This document shows, piece by piece, positions 20,692 to 26,837 of a DNA stretch of 64,000 nt (its first letter is position 1; each line of letters starts with the position of its first letter). Source of the DNA: Streptomyces sp. 11x1 (GTDB taxonomy: Bacteria; Actinomycetota; Actinomycetes; Streptomycetales; Streptomycetaceae). A model generated the notes under the pieces. That model saw nothing but the letters and a program-made list of their open reading frames with translations. It had not been told where the DNA came from and did no database searches. A program made the position numbers and the translations under genes. The stretch is from positions 6,969,001 to 7,033,000 of the forward strand of contig NZ_CP122458.1 in the NCBI RefSeq assembly GCF_032598905.1, read 5' to 3'.

Positions 20692-20745
20692 CGAAAGGTT
20701 CGTGAACGACTTCCGAAAGGTGACGGGAAGCCTTTATGATGGAGG
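20692..20745. promoter_or_regulatory. Divergent control region of the element
   Basis: CGAAAGGT occurs twice (20692 and 20714), 22 bases or about two helical turns apart. GTTC-GT-GAAC lies between them. A TATGAT -10-like box at 20735-20740 abuts GGAGG and the ATG at 20747. Leftward, TTGACT (20661-20666) could serve the gene starting at 20647. This looks like operator DNA for one or both divergent regulators. Confidence 0.5.
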
Positions 20746-20746
20746 C

Positions 20747-20974
20747 ATGAGCCCCGAAGACCTTCGGCGGATCAGCGAAGTTCGTGCGCTTGTCGCCACT
20801 GGCAAGGCCCGCGAGCAGCGCGAGAACCGCCGACTCATGCTCCGAGAAATCGCCGACGCCATCGGCGTCAGCCCCTTGACCGTCTACCGCTGGGAGCGGG
20901 GCGCGACGCAGCCGCGGAGCGCGCATGCCCTTCGCTGGGCTGACGCTCTCGGTATCGAGGCGAAGGCCTCGTGA
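20747..20974 (+). CDS. Small XRE-type helix-turn-helix regulator
   Basis: This 75-residue protein consists of a charged N-terminal helix and an HTH (LREIADAIGVSPLTVYRWERG) at about residues 32-52, ending LRWADALGIEAKAS. GGAGG lies one base before the ATG, which is unusually close and may mean leaderless translation from the TATGAT box. It starts the rightward early operon and faces the divergent gene at 19973, a layout typical of a Cro/CI-type switch. Confidence 0.75.
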   Translation: MSPEDLRRISEVRALVATGKAREQRENRRLMLREIADAIGVSPLTVYRWERGATQPRSAHALRWADALGIEAKAS

Positions 20975-21135
20975 TGGCCAACGAGGCACCCCGAAACCCG
21001 CGCCCCAAGACTCTCGCTGACCTGTATCCCGACGGCCTGTCTCAGGCCCAGGCGCGGCGCATCGTCGCCCTGCTCGGTCTTGCTCAGCCGCGACGCAGCA
21101 GCGAGCGGCCGGAACGGAAGACGCCGGCCGCATGA
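20974..21135 (+). CDS. Small basic ORF coupled to the XRE gene
   Basis: The ORF has 53 residues and its ATG overlaps the previous TGA by one base, arguing for translational coupling. It contains LADLYPDGLSQAQARRIVALLGL and a basic tail. No family is recognised. Confidence 0.5.
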   Translation: MANEAPRNPRPKTLADLYPDGLSQAQARRIVALLGLAQPRRSSERPERKTPAA

Positions 21136-21138
21136 GAC

Positions 21139-21190
21139 GGCCCTCTGCTGGGCGCCGGTGTTAGCCGCACCGACGGCCAGGCAGAGGGCC
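21139..21190. other. Stem-loop between early genes
   Basis: A perfect 10-bp stem GGCCCTCTGC / GCAGAGGGCC encloses a 32-base loop with a smaller GGTG/CACC hairpin. It lacks a U-tract. It could be a weak terminator or an RNA structure. Confidence 0.45.
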
Positions 21191-21281
21191 AGACATCCAT
21201 CCACTGACGACGAAGCCCCCGGGTCGCTGACCGGCGACTGATCCCGAGGGCGACGTCTCACACGTGAAAGGACGTATCGCC

Positions 21282-21491
21282 ATGGTAGCCACTACCGGCG
21301 ACATCGAGCAGCGCGACGGCGCTCCGACTCGGAAGAGGACCGTCGGCCGTAAGCGCCACGGCTTCCGCCCGAACCGGCGGGGCGACCGGCGCGTGCCGCC
21401 GAAGCCGCCGCTGCACGACCCGCAGGTTCCGGGCCGCTACCAGGTCCGCGCCGAGCTGCACGCACTCCGCCTCACGGCGAGGCCGGCATGA
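21282..21491 (+). CDS. Small Arg-rich element protein
   Basis: This 69-residue protein has its start fixed by GAAAGGA nine bases upstream of ATG 21282; an in-frame GTG at 21264 lies over that site. It is basic, with RKRTVGRKRHGFRPNRRGDRR. The end overlaps the next start in ATGA. Function is unknown; the charge is consistent with nucleic-acid binding. Confidence 0.55.
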   Translation: MVATTGDIEQRDGAPTRKRTVGRKRHGFRPNRRGDRRVPPKPPLHDPQVPGRYQVRAELHALRLTARPA

Positions 21492-21904
21492 GCACCCGCA
21501 CCTTCGGCCGCCCGGCGCCGCAGCTCTCCGGTACCGACCCGACGGACACGGTCGCACTCTGGGCAGAGGCCCGCACCCTGTACCTCGCCGAGGACTTCCC
21601 TCCGTACGGCTCGCCCTCGTGGCTCGCACTCCACCCCGACGACCCGAAGCGGTTCGCGTCCGTGATCTCCGCCGCCGAGAAGTGGCGCAAGTACGGCGAC
21701 GAGGAGGGCTTGATCCGCTGGTTCCGCGAGGCATCCCGTGTCCGCGAGCCGCTGGCCTCCCGCCGCACCCGCACCGAACTCGACGAGGCATGGCGCAGCG
21801 TGCGCGAACGAGCCGCAGACATGTGGGCGCGCGAGCGGGCCCGTATCACCCCGAACCCTCGGTGGCCGAAGGTCGCCGTACCCGGTCAGGAGAACCGCAC
21901 TTGA
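21488..21904 (+). CDS. DUF2742-like element/phage protein
   Basis: The 138-residue protein has the pattern LSGTDPTDTVALWAEARTLYLAEDFPPYGSPSWLALHPDDP, which I associate with the DUF2742 family found in actinophages and integrative elements. It lies in the early operon directly ahead of the RepA-like ATPase, with start and stop both inside 4-base overlaps. No activity is known. The domain assignment is from memory and moderate. Confidence 0.6.
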   Translation: MSTRTFGRPAPQLSGTDPTDTVALWAEARTLYLAEDFPPYGSPSWLALHPDDPKRFASVISAAEKWRKYGDEEGLIRWFREASRVREPLASRRTRTELDEAWRSVRERAADMWARERARITPNPRWPKVAVPGQENRT

Positions 21905-22989
21905 CCACGTACCACGAGCAGGTGAGGCCGCAGGGCGACAGCCCCGCGGCCCCGCCGCACGCCCCGGACAGCATCGACTGGAGCGACCTGGACGAGAAGG
22001 TCCAGCCCGATCCGGCCGAAGACGCGTCCAGCCTGTTCAAGCCCGGCGGGTCGTTCTTCCTCGACGTCCCCGAGAACCCTTCCGCCGTGTGGGGTACGGG
22101 CGGAGACGTGCTCTGGGCAGAGGGCGAGGCGCTACTGATCGCCGCCCCTCAGGGTGTCGGCAAGACGACCCTGGCCCATCAGCTCATCCGCGCCCGTCTG
22201 GGCCTACAGGACACGGTGTTGGGCTACCCGGTCGTACCGGGCAGCGTCGTCCTGCTGCTCGCGATGGACAGGCCCGCACAGAGCCGCAGGGCCGGGCATC
22301 GGATCTTCGCCCACGACGACCCGGCTTACCTGAACAAGCACCTCGTGGTGTGGGAGGGGCCGCCTCCGTTCGACCTGGCCAAGCAGACCGACATCCTCGC
22401 CGCGATGTGCGAGAAGGCCAAGGCGGACACGGTCATCATCGACTCCGTCAAGGACGCCGCTGTCGGCCTGTCGGAGGACGCAGTCGGCGCCGGTTGGAAC
22501 CGGGCACGGCAGAAGGCCCTCGCGGCGGGTGTGCAGGTCTTGGAGCTGCACCACAACCGTAAGGCGGGTGCGAACGGCGGAGAGCCCAACACCCTCTCCG
22601 ACGTGTACGGGTCGGTGTGGATCCCGTCCGGCGCCGGGTCGGTCATCTCTCTGTGGGGCGAGGCCGGCGATCCCGTCGTAAGGCTGCGGCACCTAAAGCA
22701 GCCGATGAACGAGGTCGGCCCGTTCAACATCGTCCACGACCACGAGCGCGGCACGACGTCCGTCGAGGAGAGCGTCGACCTGTACGAACTCGTACGTCGC
22801 AGCGGGCCTGACGGCCTGACTCCGCTCAAGGCGGCTGAGGCCCTCTTCGAGGCCAAGGTGCCCACGAGAGCGCAGAAGGAGAAGGCCCGCCGGAAGCTGG
22901 ATAAGGCCGTGGATCAAGGCTTGCTCACGCGTATGGAGCCCATCTTCAAGGGCGGTTCGGTCTCGTACTACCTCGTCGAGCAGGGCTAG
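21901..22989 (+). CDS. RepA-like hexameric ATPase (AAA_25), candidate replication protein
   Basis: This 362-residue protein begins at a TTG inside the preceding TGA. Walker A is QGVGKTT with Lys88 and Walker B is TVIIDSVKD. A histidine-rich LELHHNRKAG follows, as in RecA/RepA-type helicases. The C-terminal 70 residues form a winged-helix-like region (LTPLKAAEALFEAKVPTRAQ ... DQGLLTRMEP). RepA-like ATPases unwind plasmid origins. The GTGCAC repeat array begins seven bases after its stop, so I infer an initiator/helicase for the excised circle. It is unlike the RepSA/RepAM/Prim-Pol proteins named for other AICEs. A non-replicative role cannot be excluded. Confidence 0.78.
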   Translation: MTTYHEQVRPQGDSPAAPPHAPDSIDWSDLDEKVQPDPAEDASSLFKPGGSFFLDVPENPSAVWGTGGDVLWAEGEALLIAAPQGVGKTTLAHQLIRARLGLQDTVLGYPVVPGSVVLLLAMDRPAQSRRAGHRIFAHDDPAYLNKHLVVWEGPPPFDLAKQTDILAAMCEKAKADTVIIDSVKDAAVGLSEDAVGAGWNRARQKALAAGVQVLELHHNRKAGANGGEPNTLSDVYGSVWIPSGAGSVISLWGEAGDPVVRLRHLKQPMNEVGPFNIVHDHERGTTSVEESVDLYELVRRSGPDGLTPLKAAEALFEAKVPTRAQKEKARRKLDKAVDQGLLTRMEPIFKGGSVSYYLVEQG

Positions 22990-22995
22990 CCGTGA

Positions 22996-23159
22996 GGTGC
23001 ACGGAAGGGTGCACGCGCCTTTTTGGGCGTGCACCCGCACGCACCGCACACGGGGTGCACGTTCCACAGAAAGCCGCAGGTCACAGGTGCACGCATAGGT
23101 GCACGCAGCGCACGCACGCTAAGTGCACGTTTTCCACCCCCTCTAAAGAGGGGTGGAAA
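22996..23159. repeat. GTGCAC iteron-like array with hairpin, candidate origin
   Basis: GGTGCACG occurs at 22996, 23008, 23054, 23086 and 23098, its reverse complement CGTGCACC at 23028, and AGTGCACG at 23122. That is seven copies in 134 bases, with spacings of 12, 20, 26, 32, 12 and 24. A 13-bp stem (TTTCCACCCC..TCT / AGAGGGGTGGAAA, one bulge) follows at 23131-23159. Such an array right behind a RepA-like gene is typical of plasmid origins or operators. The function is inferred. Confidence 0.7.
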
Positions 23160-23192
23160 CGTGCGCCCCACCCACCACAGAGCGAGACACCG

Positions 23193-23462
23193 ATGGCAGA
23201 CCTCATCCCCGCGCGCGGCTACGTCGCCGTCTTCACCACCCTCGACACGGACAGCGGCAGGACCCTCTACTACCCCCGTCCGCTGATCGCTTGGACCGTT
23301 GGCGAGGACGGCCGACTCGTCGGTCACTACATCGGCAGCTACGGCAATACGACTGTCGCCAGCAACGTCCCGAACTTCTACCGGTACATGACCGAGGACC
23401 AGTGGGCCGTCTTCGGTCTGACCCACCGAGCCCCGAAGTCGGTCGGATCGGAGCCCTCATGA
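23193..23462 (+). CDS. Small element protein of unknown function
   Basis: This 89-residue protein contains GYVAVFTTLDTDSGRTLYYPRPLIAWTVGEDGRLVGHY, a compact beta-rich pattern, and lacks membrane segments. It is the first gene after the repeat array and overlaps the next start by 4 bases. No family is recognised. Confidence 0.55.
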   Translation: MADLIPARGYVAVFTTLDTDSGRTLYYPRPLIAWTVGEDGRLVGHYIGSYGNTTVASNVPNFYRYMTEDQWAVFGLTHRAPKSVGSEPS

Positions 23463-23677
23463 GCGAGTCAACGTCCGCCGTCGAGCAGGCGGTGACGGCC
23501 CGCATCCAGGCCGCGAAGCGCCGGACCGAGGACATGCGCCGCCAGCGCGCCGAACTCGCCGAAGCCCGTAAGCACGGCCTCGCCCGACGGCATGCGGCCA
23601 AGCTCCGCGCCCTCGCAGCGGCCGAGCAGCGGGCGCAGCAGCAGCGCCTCGACGAGCCGTCCGAGGAGGCGCCGTGA
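23459..23677 (+). CDS. Small charged helical protein
   Basis: This protein has 72 residues, nearly all in a predicted amphipathic helix rich in Ala, Arg, Glu and Gln. Both ends sit in 4-base overlaps. Function is unknown. Confidence 0.5.
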   Translation: MSESTSAVEQAVTARIQAAKRRTEDMRRQRAELAEARKHGLARRHAAKLRALAAAEQRAQQQRLDEPSEEAP

Positions 23678-23820
23678 ACCGCACCCTGCACCGCGTACGA
23701 GGAGCCTCAGCCCTCGGCGCGACCGCACCGGGCCAGACCGGACCCTTCGGCCCGTACGGCGCCGACGAGGACGACCTCGACGACGACCAGGACGACGACA
23801 AGCGTTACGGCTATGCGTGA
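23674..23820 (+). CDS. Small acidic protein ending in a repeat
   Basis: This 48-residue ORF starts with GTG overlapping the previous stop. It has a strongly acidic stretch (DEDDLDDDQDDDK). Its last six codons (RYGYA plus stop) are written by the first copy of the 18-base repeat described at 23803. Whether it makes a functional protein is uncertain. Confidence 0.4.
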   Translation: MNRTLHRVRGASALGATAPGQTGPFGPYGADEDDLDDDQDDDKRYGYA

Positions 23821-24338
23821 CAGAGGAGGTGCCCCATCGATACCGTTACGGCTATGCGTGAAAGAGCTTGCCCCATGTGCGAGACCGCCCTCACCGGACC
23901 CGGCTACCTCGTCGACGGCGCCACCAAGCACCGCCGCACGTGGTGGCGCGCCCAACTGCTCATCTGCCAGCCCTGCTACGACCGCGGAATCGACCCCGAG
24001 ACCGGCCTCACCCTGGGCTATGCGGCCCAGCGGACGGCGCGGCACCAGTGGATCAACCTCGTCGGCCGGGGCAAGTCGCTGCCCCCCTCCCCGTGTGCAG
24101 CGTGCGGGCAGCTGGTGGTGCGCAACGGAGACCCCCTCCTGAAGCGGGTCACCTGCTCCCGCTCCTGCTCGGTGTCTCTCACCCGTAGCCGTAACGGGGG
24201 GAAGGGGAGCGGGCGCCCGTGCGAGACGTGCGGGGAGCCGATCACGACCGGCCGCGCGGACTCCCGGTACTGCGGGAGCGCTTGCCGACAGAAGGCGTAC
24301 CGACGACGCGCCAGAGACGGTCACGCGTAGCCGTAACG
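23803..24338. repeat. 18-base repeats bracketing a zinc-finger gene
   Basis: CGTTACGGCTATGCGTGA occurs directly at 23803-23820 and 23844-23861. Its reverse complement occurs at 24321-24338 with one mismatch. A shortened inverted copy, CGTAGCCGTAACGG, lies at 24184-24197. The second copy contains the ATG of the zinc-finger gene and the inverted copy covers its stop. The sites may be operators or recombination sites. Confidence 0.65.
23854..24330 (+). CDS. Multi-zinc-knuckle protein
   Basis: The 158-residue protein has paired cysteines throughout: CPMC, CQPC, CAAC, CSRSC, CETC and CGSAC, the last followed by RQKAYRRRARDG. The last pair resembles the FCSxxCRQxxYR zinc pattern of small DNA-associated proteins. 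The start lies within the second 18-base repeat. It is probably nucleic-acid binding; the family is not named. Confidence 0.65.
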   Translation: MRERACPMCETALTGPGYLVDGATKHRRTWWRAQLLICQPCYDRGIDPETGLTLGYAAQRTARHQWINLVGRGKSLPPSPCAACGQLVVRNGDPLLKRVTCSRSCSVSLTRSRNGGKGSGRPCETCGEPITTGRADSRYCGSACRQKAYRRRARDGHA

Positions 24339-24403
24339 GCTCGGCCGTCACCCGGCGGCCGGGCCCAGTTCGATCACCCACGCGCGAAGGAAGGACACCC
24401 GTC

Positions 24404-24811
24404 ATGGCAGCTTCGATAGGTCCGCCCCCGGACGACGCTTCGATGGGTCGGGCTGCTGCGCAGGTCCGCCCTGTTTCGCCTTCTGCGTTGCGTTGGCCGT
24501 CGCAGCGGGGCGGGCCATATCCGCGGCTGAGGACGGACTTCTCCACGAAGGCGACCCAGGGTTTGGCGGTCATGGAGCTGGTGCTCGGTGAGGGGCGGAC
24601 GTTCCGTCAGGCCGCTGCGGTCCTCGGGATGAGCCTGACGACTGCTTGGCGCCGCTATCACTTCGTTTTGGACTGGCTGCTTCCCGAGCAGTACGGCCTG
24701 CGATCTCGTCGCCTCCCGCCGCAGCGCGGCACCCGAGCCTGCCCCCGTGGCCGGCCGTTCATCGCCGAACTTGACGGCCCCGGCGGACCGCTTCACCGAG
24801 AAGGGAATTGA
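24404..24811 (+). CDS. HTH-containing protein of the element
   Basis: This 135-residue protein has GAAGGAAGG upstream of its ATG. A helix-turn-helix lies at about residues 60-85 (GRTFRQAAAVLGMSLTTAWRRYHFVLD), and the remainder is low complexity. Its position next to a second HTH gene resembles small-terminase/regulator clusters of actinophages, but no large terminase follows. The role is not assigned. Confidence 0.55.
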   Translation: MAASIGPPPDDASMGRAAAQVRPVSPSALRWPSQRGGPYPRLRTDFSTKATQGLAVMELVLGEGRTFRQAAAVLGMSLTTAWRRYHFVLDWLLPEQYGLRSRRLPPQRGTRACPRGRPFIAELDGPGGPLHREGN

Positions 24812-24814
24812 TCG

Positions 24815-25195
24815 ATGACTGCAACCAACCCCCGCGACAAGGCGAGCGCTGTGCTGTGGCTCGCGGCGGGCAAGTCCCAGCGGGCTGCGGCTGAGGCGGC
24901 GGGTGTCGCGCCGGGAACGGTCGGTCGGTGGCGCCGTGATCCCGTGTTCGCGGCGGAGGTCGAGCGGATGCGCGCCGTGTGGGTGGAGAAGTCGAACGAC
25001 GGCCTGGCCCTGCTCGACCACATGGACGAGGTGGAGCGGCGGCTGCGCCCGGGTTCTCCGGTGCGGGTGGAGGGTGGTCGGTGGCATGTGACGGTGTCGA
25101 TTCCGTCGGGTGCGTCGGCGCGGCGGGTCGAGCGGCTGACGGCGCGTGCGATCGCTCGGGGGATGCGTGCGCTTCGGGAGGCGGAGGGCCGGTGA
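24815..25195 (+). CDS. HTH protein, small-terminase-like
   Basis: The 126-residue protein has an N-terminal HTH (KSQRAAAEAAGVAPGTVGRWRRDPVFAAEVERMR), the arrangement seen at the start of phage small terminase subunits. It has a charged C-terminal half. It overlaps the WhiB-like gene in GTGA. With no large terminase in the element, a regulatory function is as likely as DNA packaging. Confidence 0.55.
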   Translation: MTATNPRDKASAVLWLAAGKSQRAAAEAAGVAPGTVGRWRRDPVFAAEVERMRAVWVEKSNDGLALLDHMDEVERRLRPGSPVRVEGGRWHVTVSIPSGASARRVERLTARAIARGMRALREAEGR

Positions 25196-25458
25196 GGCTG
25201 AAGTGGCCGGCGGGTTCGGTTGCGCCTTTGTTCGTGCGGGCTGCCGAGGGGCGTTTGCGGTGCGGTTCGGATCCGGAGGCGTATCACCAGCGCGGCACGT
25301 CGCCCGAGGCTGCTGAGGGGTTGTGTCGGGGCTGCGCTTTCGTGGTGCCGTGCCTGGCGTATGCGCTGGAGAACCGGGAGCTGTCCGGTGTGTGGGGTGG
25401 TTGGACGGCGGAGCAGCGGGATGCGGAGCGTGCTCGTCGTGTGGTGGAGGTGGCGTAG
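25192..25458 (+). CDS. WhiB-like iron-sulphur transcription factor
   Basis: This 88-residue protein has the Wbl cysteines Cys24, Cys45, Cys48 and Cys54 (C-x2-C-x5-C at the end) and the turn GVWGG at 66-70 followed by a basic-acidic helix. Wbl proteins bind a 4Fe-4S cluster and contact the principal sigma factor; phage-borne versions can alter host WhiB2-type control of division. The GTG start overlaps the HTH gene. It ends the rightward operon, followed by a dyad and a terminator. Confidence 0.85.
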   Translation: MRLKWPAGSVAPLFVRAAEGRLRCGSDPEAYHQRGTSPEAAEGLCRGCAFVVPCLAYALENRELSGVWGGWTAEQRDAERARRVVEVA

Positions 25459-25471
25459 TCGACGGCGCTTG

Positions 25472-25488
25472 TTGTCTGTACTAGACAA
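25472..25488. promoter_or_regulatory. Dyad after the WhiB-like gene
   Basis: TTGTCT-N5-AGACAA forms a perfect 6+6 inverted repeat 13 bases after the WhiB stop and just before the terminator. It is an operator candidate. Confidence 0.4.
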
Positions 25489-25494
25489 GGCGGA

Positions 25495-25528
25495 GGCCCG
25501 GCCCTGGGAGACAGGGACCGGGCCTTTT
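25495..25528 (+). terminator. Terminator of the WhiB operon
   Basis: The stem GGCCCGGCCCTG / CAGGGACCGGGCC (one bulge) is followed by TTTT. Confidence 0.85.
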
Positions 25529-25600
25529 GCCGTGACCACACCTTCGAACGCGATCCCATTCTAGACCATTTGTGCAGGTGAAAGGCGTAGAATGCTTGCA

Positions 25601-25629
25601 GCTATTCGGTCTGCCGTGACGTGAATAGC
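25601..25629. promoter_or_regulatory. Inverted repeat upstream of the tape-measure operon
   Basis: GCTATTC (25601-25607) and GAATAGC (25623-25629) are perfect inverted arms with centres 22 bases apart. They lie 25 bases before the first start of the operon. The adjoining 25550-25610 stretch is AT-richer. An operator over the operon promoter is a reasonable reading. Confidence 0.5.
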
Positions 25630-25654
25630 GGCCATCGAGCGAGGGAGACGCATT

Positions 25655-26287
25655 GTGGTGACCGAACAGGAAATCGTCGAGGCCGAGCGTGCGGTCGAGG
25701 TGGCGGAGTCGAGGCTCGACACCGCCGAGGCGCATCACGCGACGGCTGGTTCGCCGACTGCTGTGACCGAGCTGCGGGCTGCTCGCGCGGATGCGAACGA
25801 TGCCCGTGACCGGTTGCGCCGGCTGAAGTCGGCGTGGGCGAAGGAGCAGGCGGACGAGGCGCGTCGGGCGGCTGCTGAGGCGGTGTATCCGCAGCGGAAG
25901 CGGGAGGCGCTGGTGCAGCAGCTGGCGGATGCCCGTGACGAGGCCGCGTACGCGGTCGCCGCGCTCGACAAGGCGGCGGCTGTGGCGCTGGCGGCGGTGG
26001 CCGGGTACGGCGCCGTGGTGCGTCAGGTGTCGGGCGAGTTGCTCGGTGCGGGTCTGCGGGCGGGTGACGGCGGTGTGGACGGTGGTACGGCGGCTGGCAC
26101 GGTCCATCTGGGTGGCGAGACGTGGCGGGCGGCGGATCCGGGTTCGTTGGTTGCGGCGGTGATGCAGGCCGCGGTGGCTGCGCATGATCGGCGGCATGTG
26201 TTCGCTCAGGCTCGGTGGGGGCAGATGGGCGGTCTGGTGGAGGCTCAGGCGCGGGCCGAGCTGCTGGCGCGGGCGGCCGGGCGGTGA
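25655..26287 (+). CDS. Coiled-coil protein, first gene of the tape-measure operon
   Basis: This 210-residue protein starts at GTG 25655 or 25658. Residues 1-110 are an Ala/Glu/Arg-rich coiled coil and the second half is mixed with many Gly and Ala. It overlaps the next start in GTGA. In phages the genes before a tape measure encode tube proteins and chaperones, but no such motif is visible. It could be structural or regulatory. Confidence 0.55.
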   Translation: MVTEQEIVEAERAVEVAESRLDTAEAHHATAGSPTAVTELRAARADANDARDRLRRLKSAWAKEQADEARRAAAEAVYPQRKREALVQQLADARDEAAYAVAALDKAAAVALAAVAGYGAVVRQVSGELLGAGLRAGDGGVDGGTAAGTVHLGGETWRAADPGSLVAAVMQAAVAAHDRRHVFAQARWGQMGGLVEAQARAELLARAAGR

Positions 26288-26487
26288 GCGGGGATCCGTT
26301 CGCCGAGGAGTTCGGCGCGGGTGGCCCGTCCGACGATGGCGTGGGCATGGAGGCGTGGCGGATGTCGCTGCGCCTGGACGAGGCGCGTGCGGCGTTCACG
26401 GTGGCGGACCGGGACCGGCGTACGAGTCCGGTCCTCGCGGCGCTCCTCGCCCCTCTGAGCGGCTCTGAGGGTGAGGGTGTCCGGTGA
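26284..26487 (+). CDS. Small protein of the tape-measure operon
   Basis: This 67-residue ORF starts with GTG and has both ends in 4-base overlaps. Residues 20-55 are helical (MEAWRMSLRLDEARAAFTVADRDRR). Function is unknown. Confidence 0.5.
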   Translation: MSGDPFAEEFGAGGPSDDGVGMEAWRMSLRLDEARAAFTVADRDRRTSPVLAALLAPLSGSEGEGVR

Positions 26488-26837
26488 GCCGCCGGAAGCC
26501 GCGTAAGCCGCGCAGACAGCGCCCTGGTGGCCGGGTGACGGTTCGGATCGAGGCCGCGCCAGGTGTTGCCGTCGAGGTGGTCCTGCCGGGCTTCTCCGGG
26601 GACGAGTACCGGCGGGCTCAGGCCAAGGCTCAGGCCGGTGACTTCCAGGCGAAGGAGATCTGGCGGCTGGTCGAGGCGACGTCTGCCGCGATCGGTCATG
26701 ACCTCGACCCGTCGCAGTGGGGTGAGGCGGACTTCCTGAAGGCCGCCGATCTGCTCGGGCTTGTCGACGCGGGCACGTGGCGGGCGGACGACGATGCCGC
26801 GGTGGCGCGTCTTCTCGACGGTGAGGGAGCGTCATGA
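26484..26837 (+). CDS. Protein directly before the tape measure, possible tail assembly chaperone
   Basis: This 117-residue protein has a basic start (SRRKPRKPRRQRPGGR), followed by a beta-rich part and a helical acidic end (DPSQWGEADFLKAADLLGLVD). In siphophages the gene at this position is a tail assembly chaperone, often with a programmed frameshift. I find no slippery site or second overlapping frame, so the chaperone call is only positional. It overlaps the tape-measure start in ATGA. Confidence 0.5.
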   Translation: MSRRKPRKPRRQRPGGRVTVRIEAAPGVAVEVVLPGFSGDEYRRAQAKAQAGDFQAKEIWRLVEATSAAIGHDLDPSQWGEADFLKAADLLGLVDAGTWRADDDAAVARLLDGEGAS

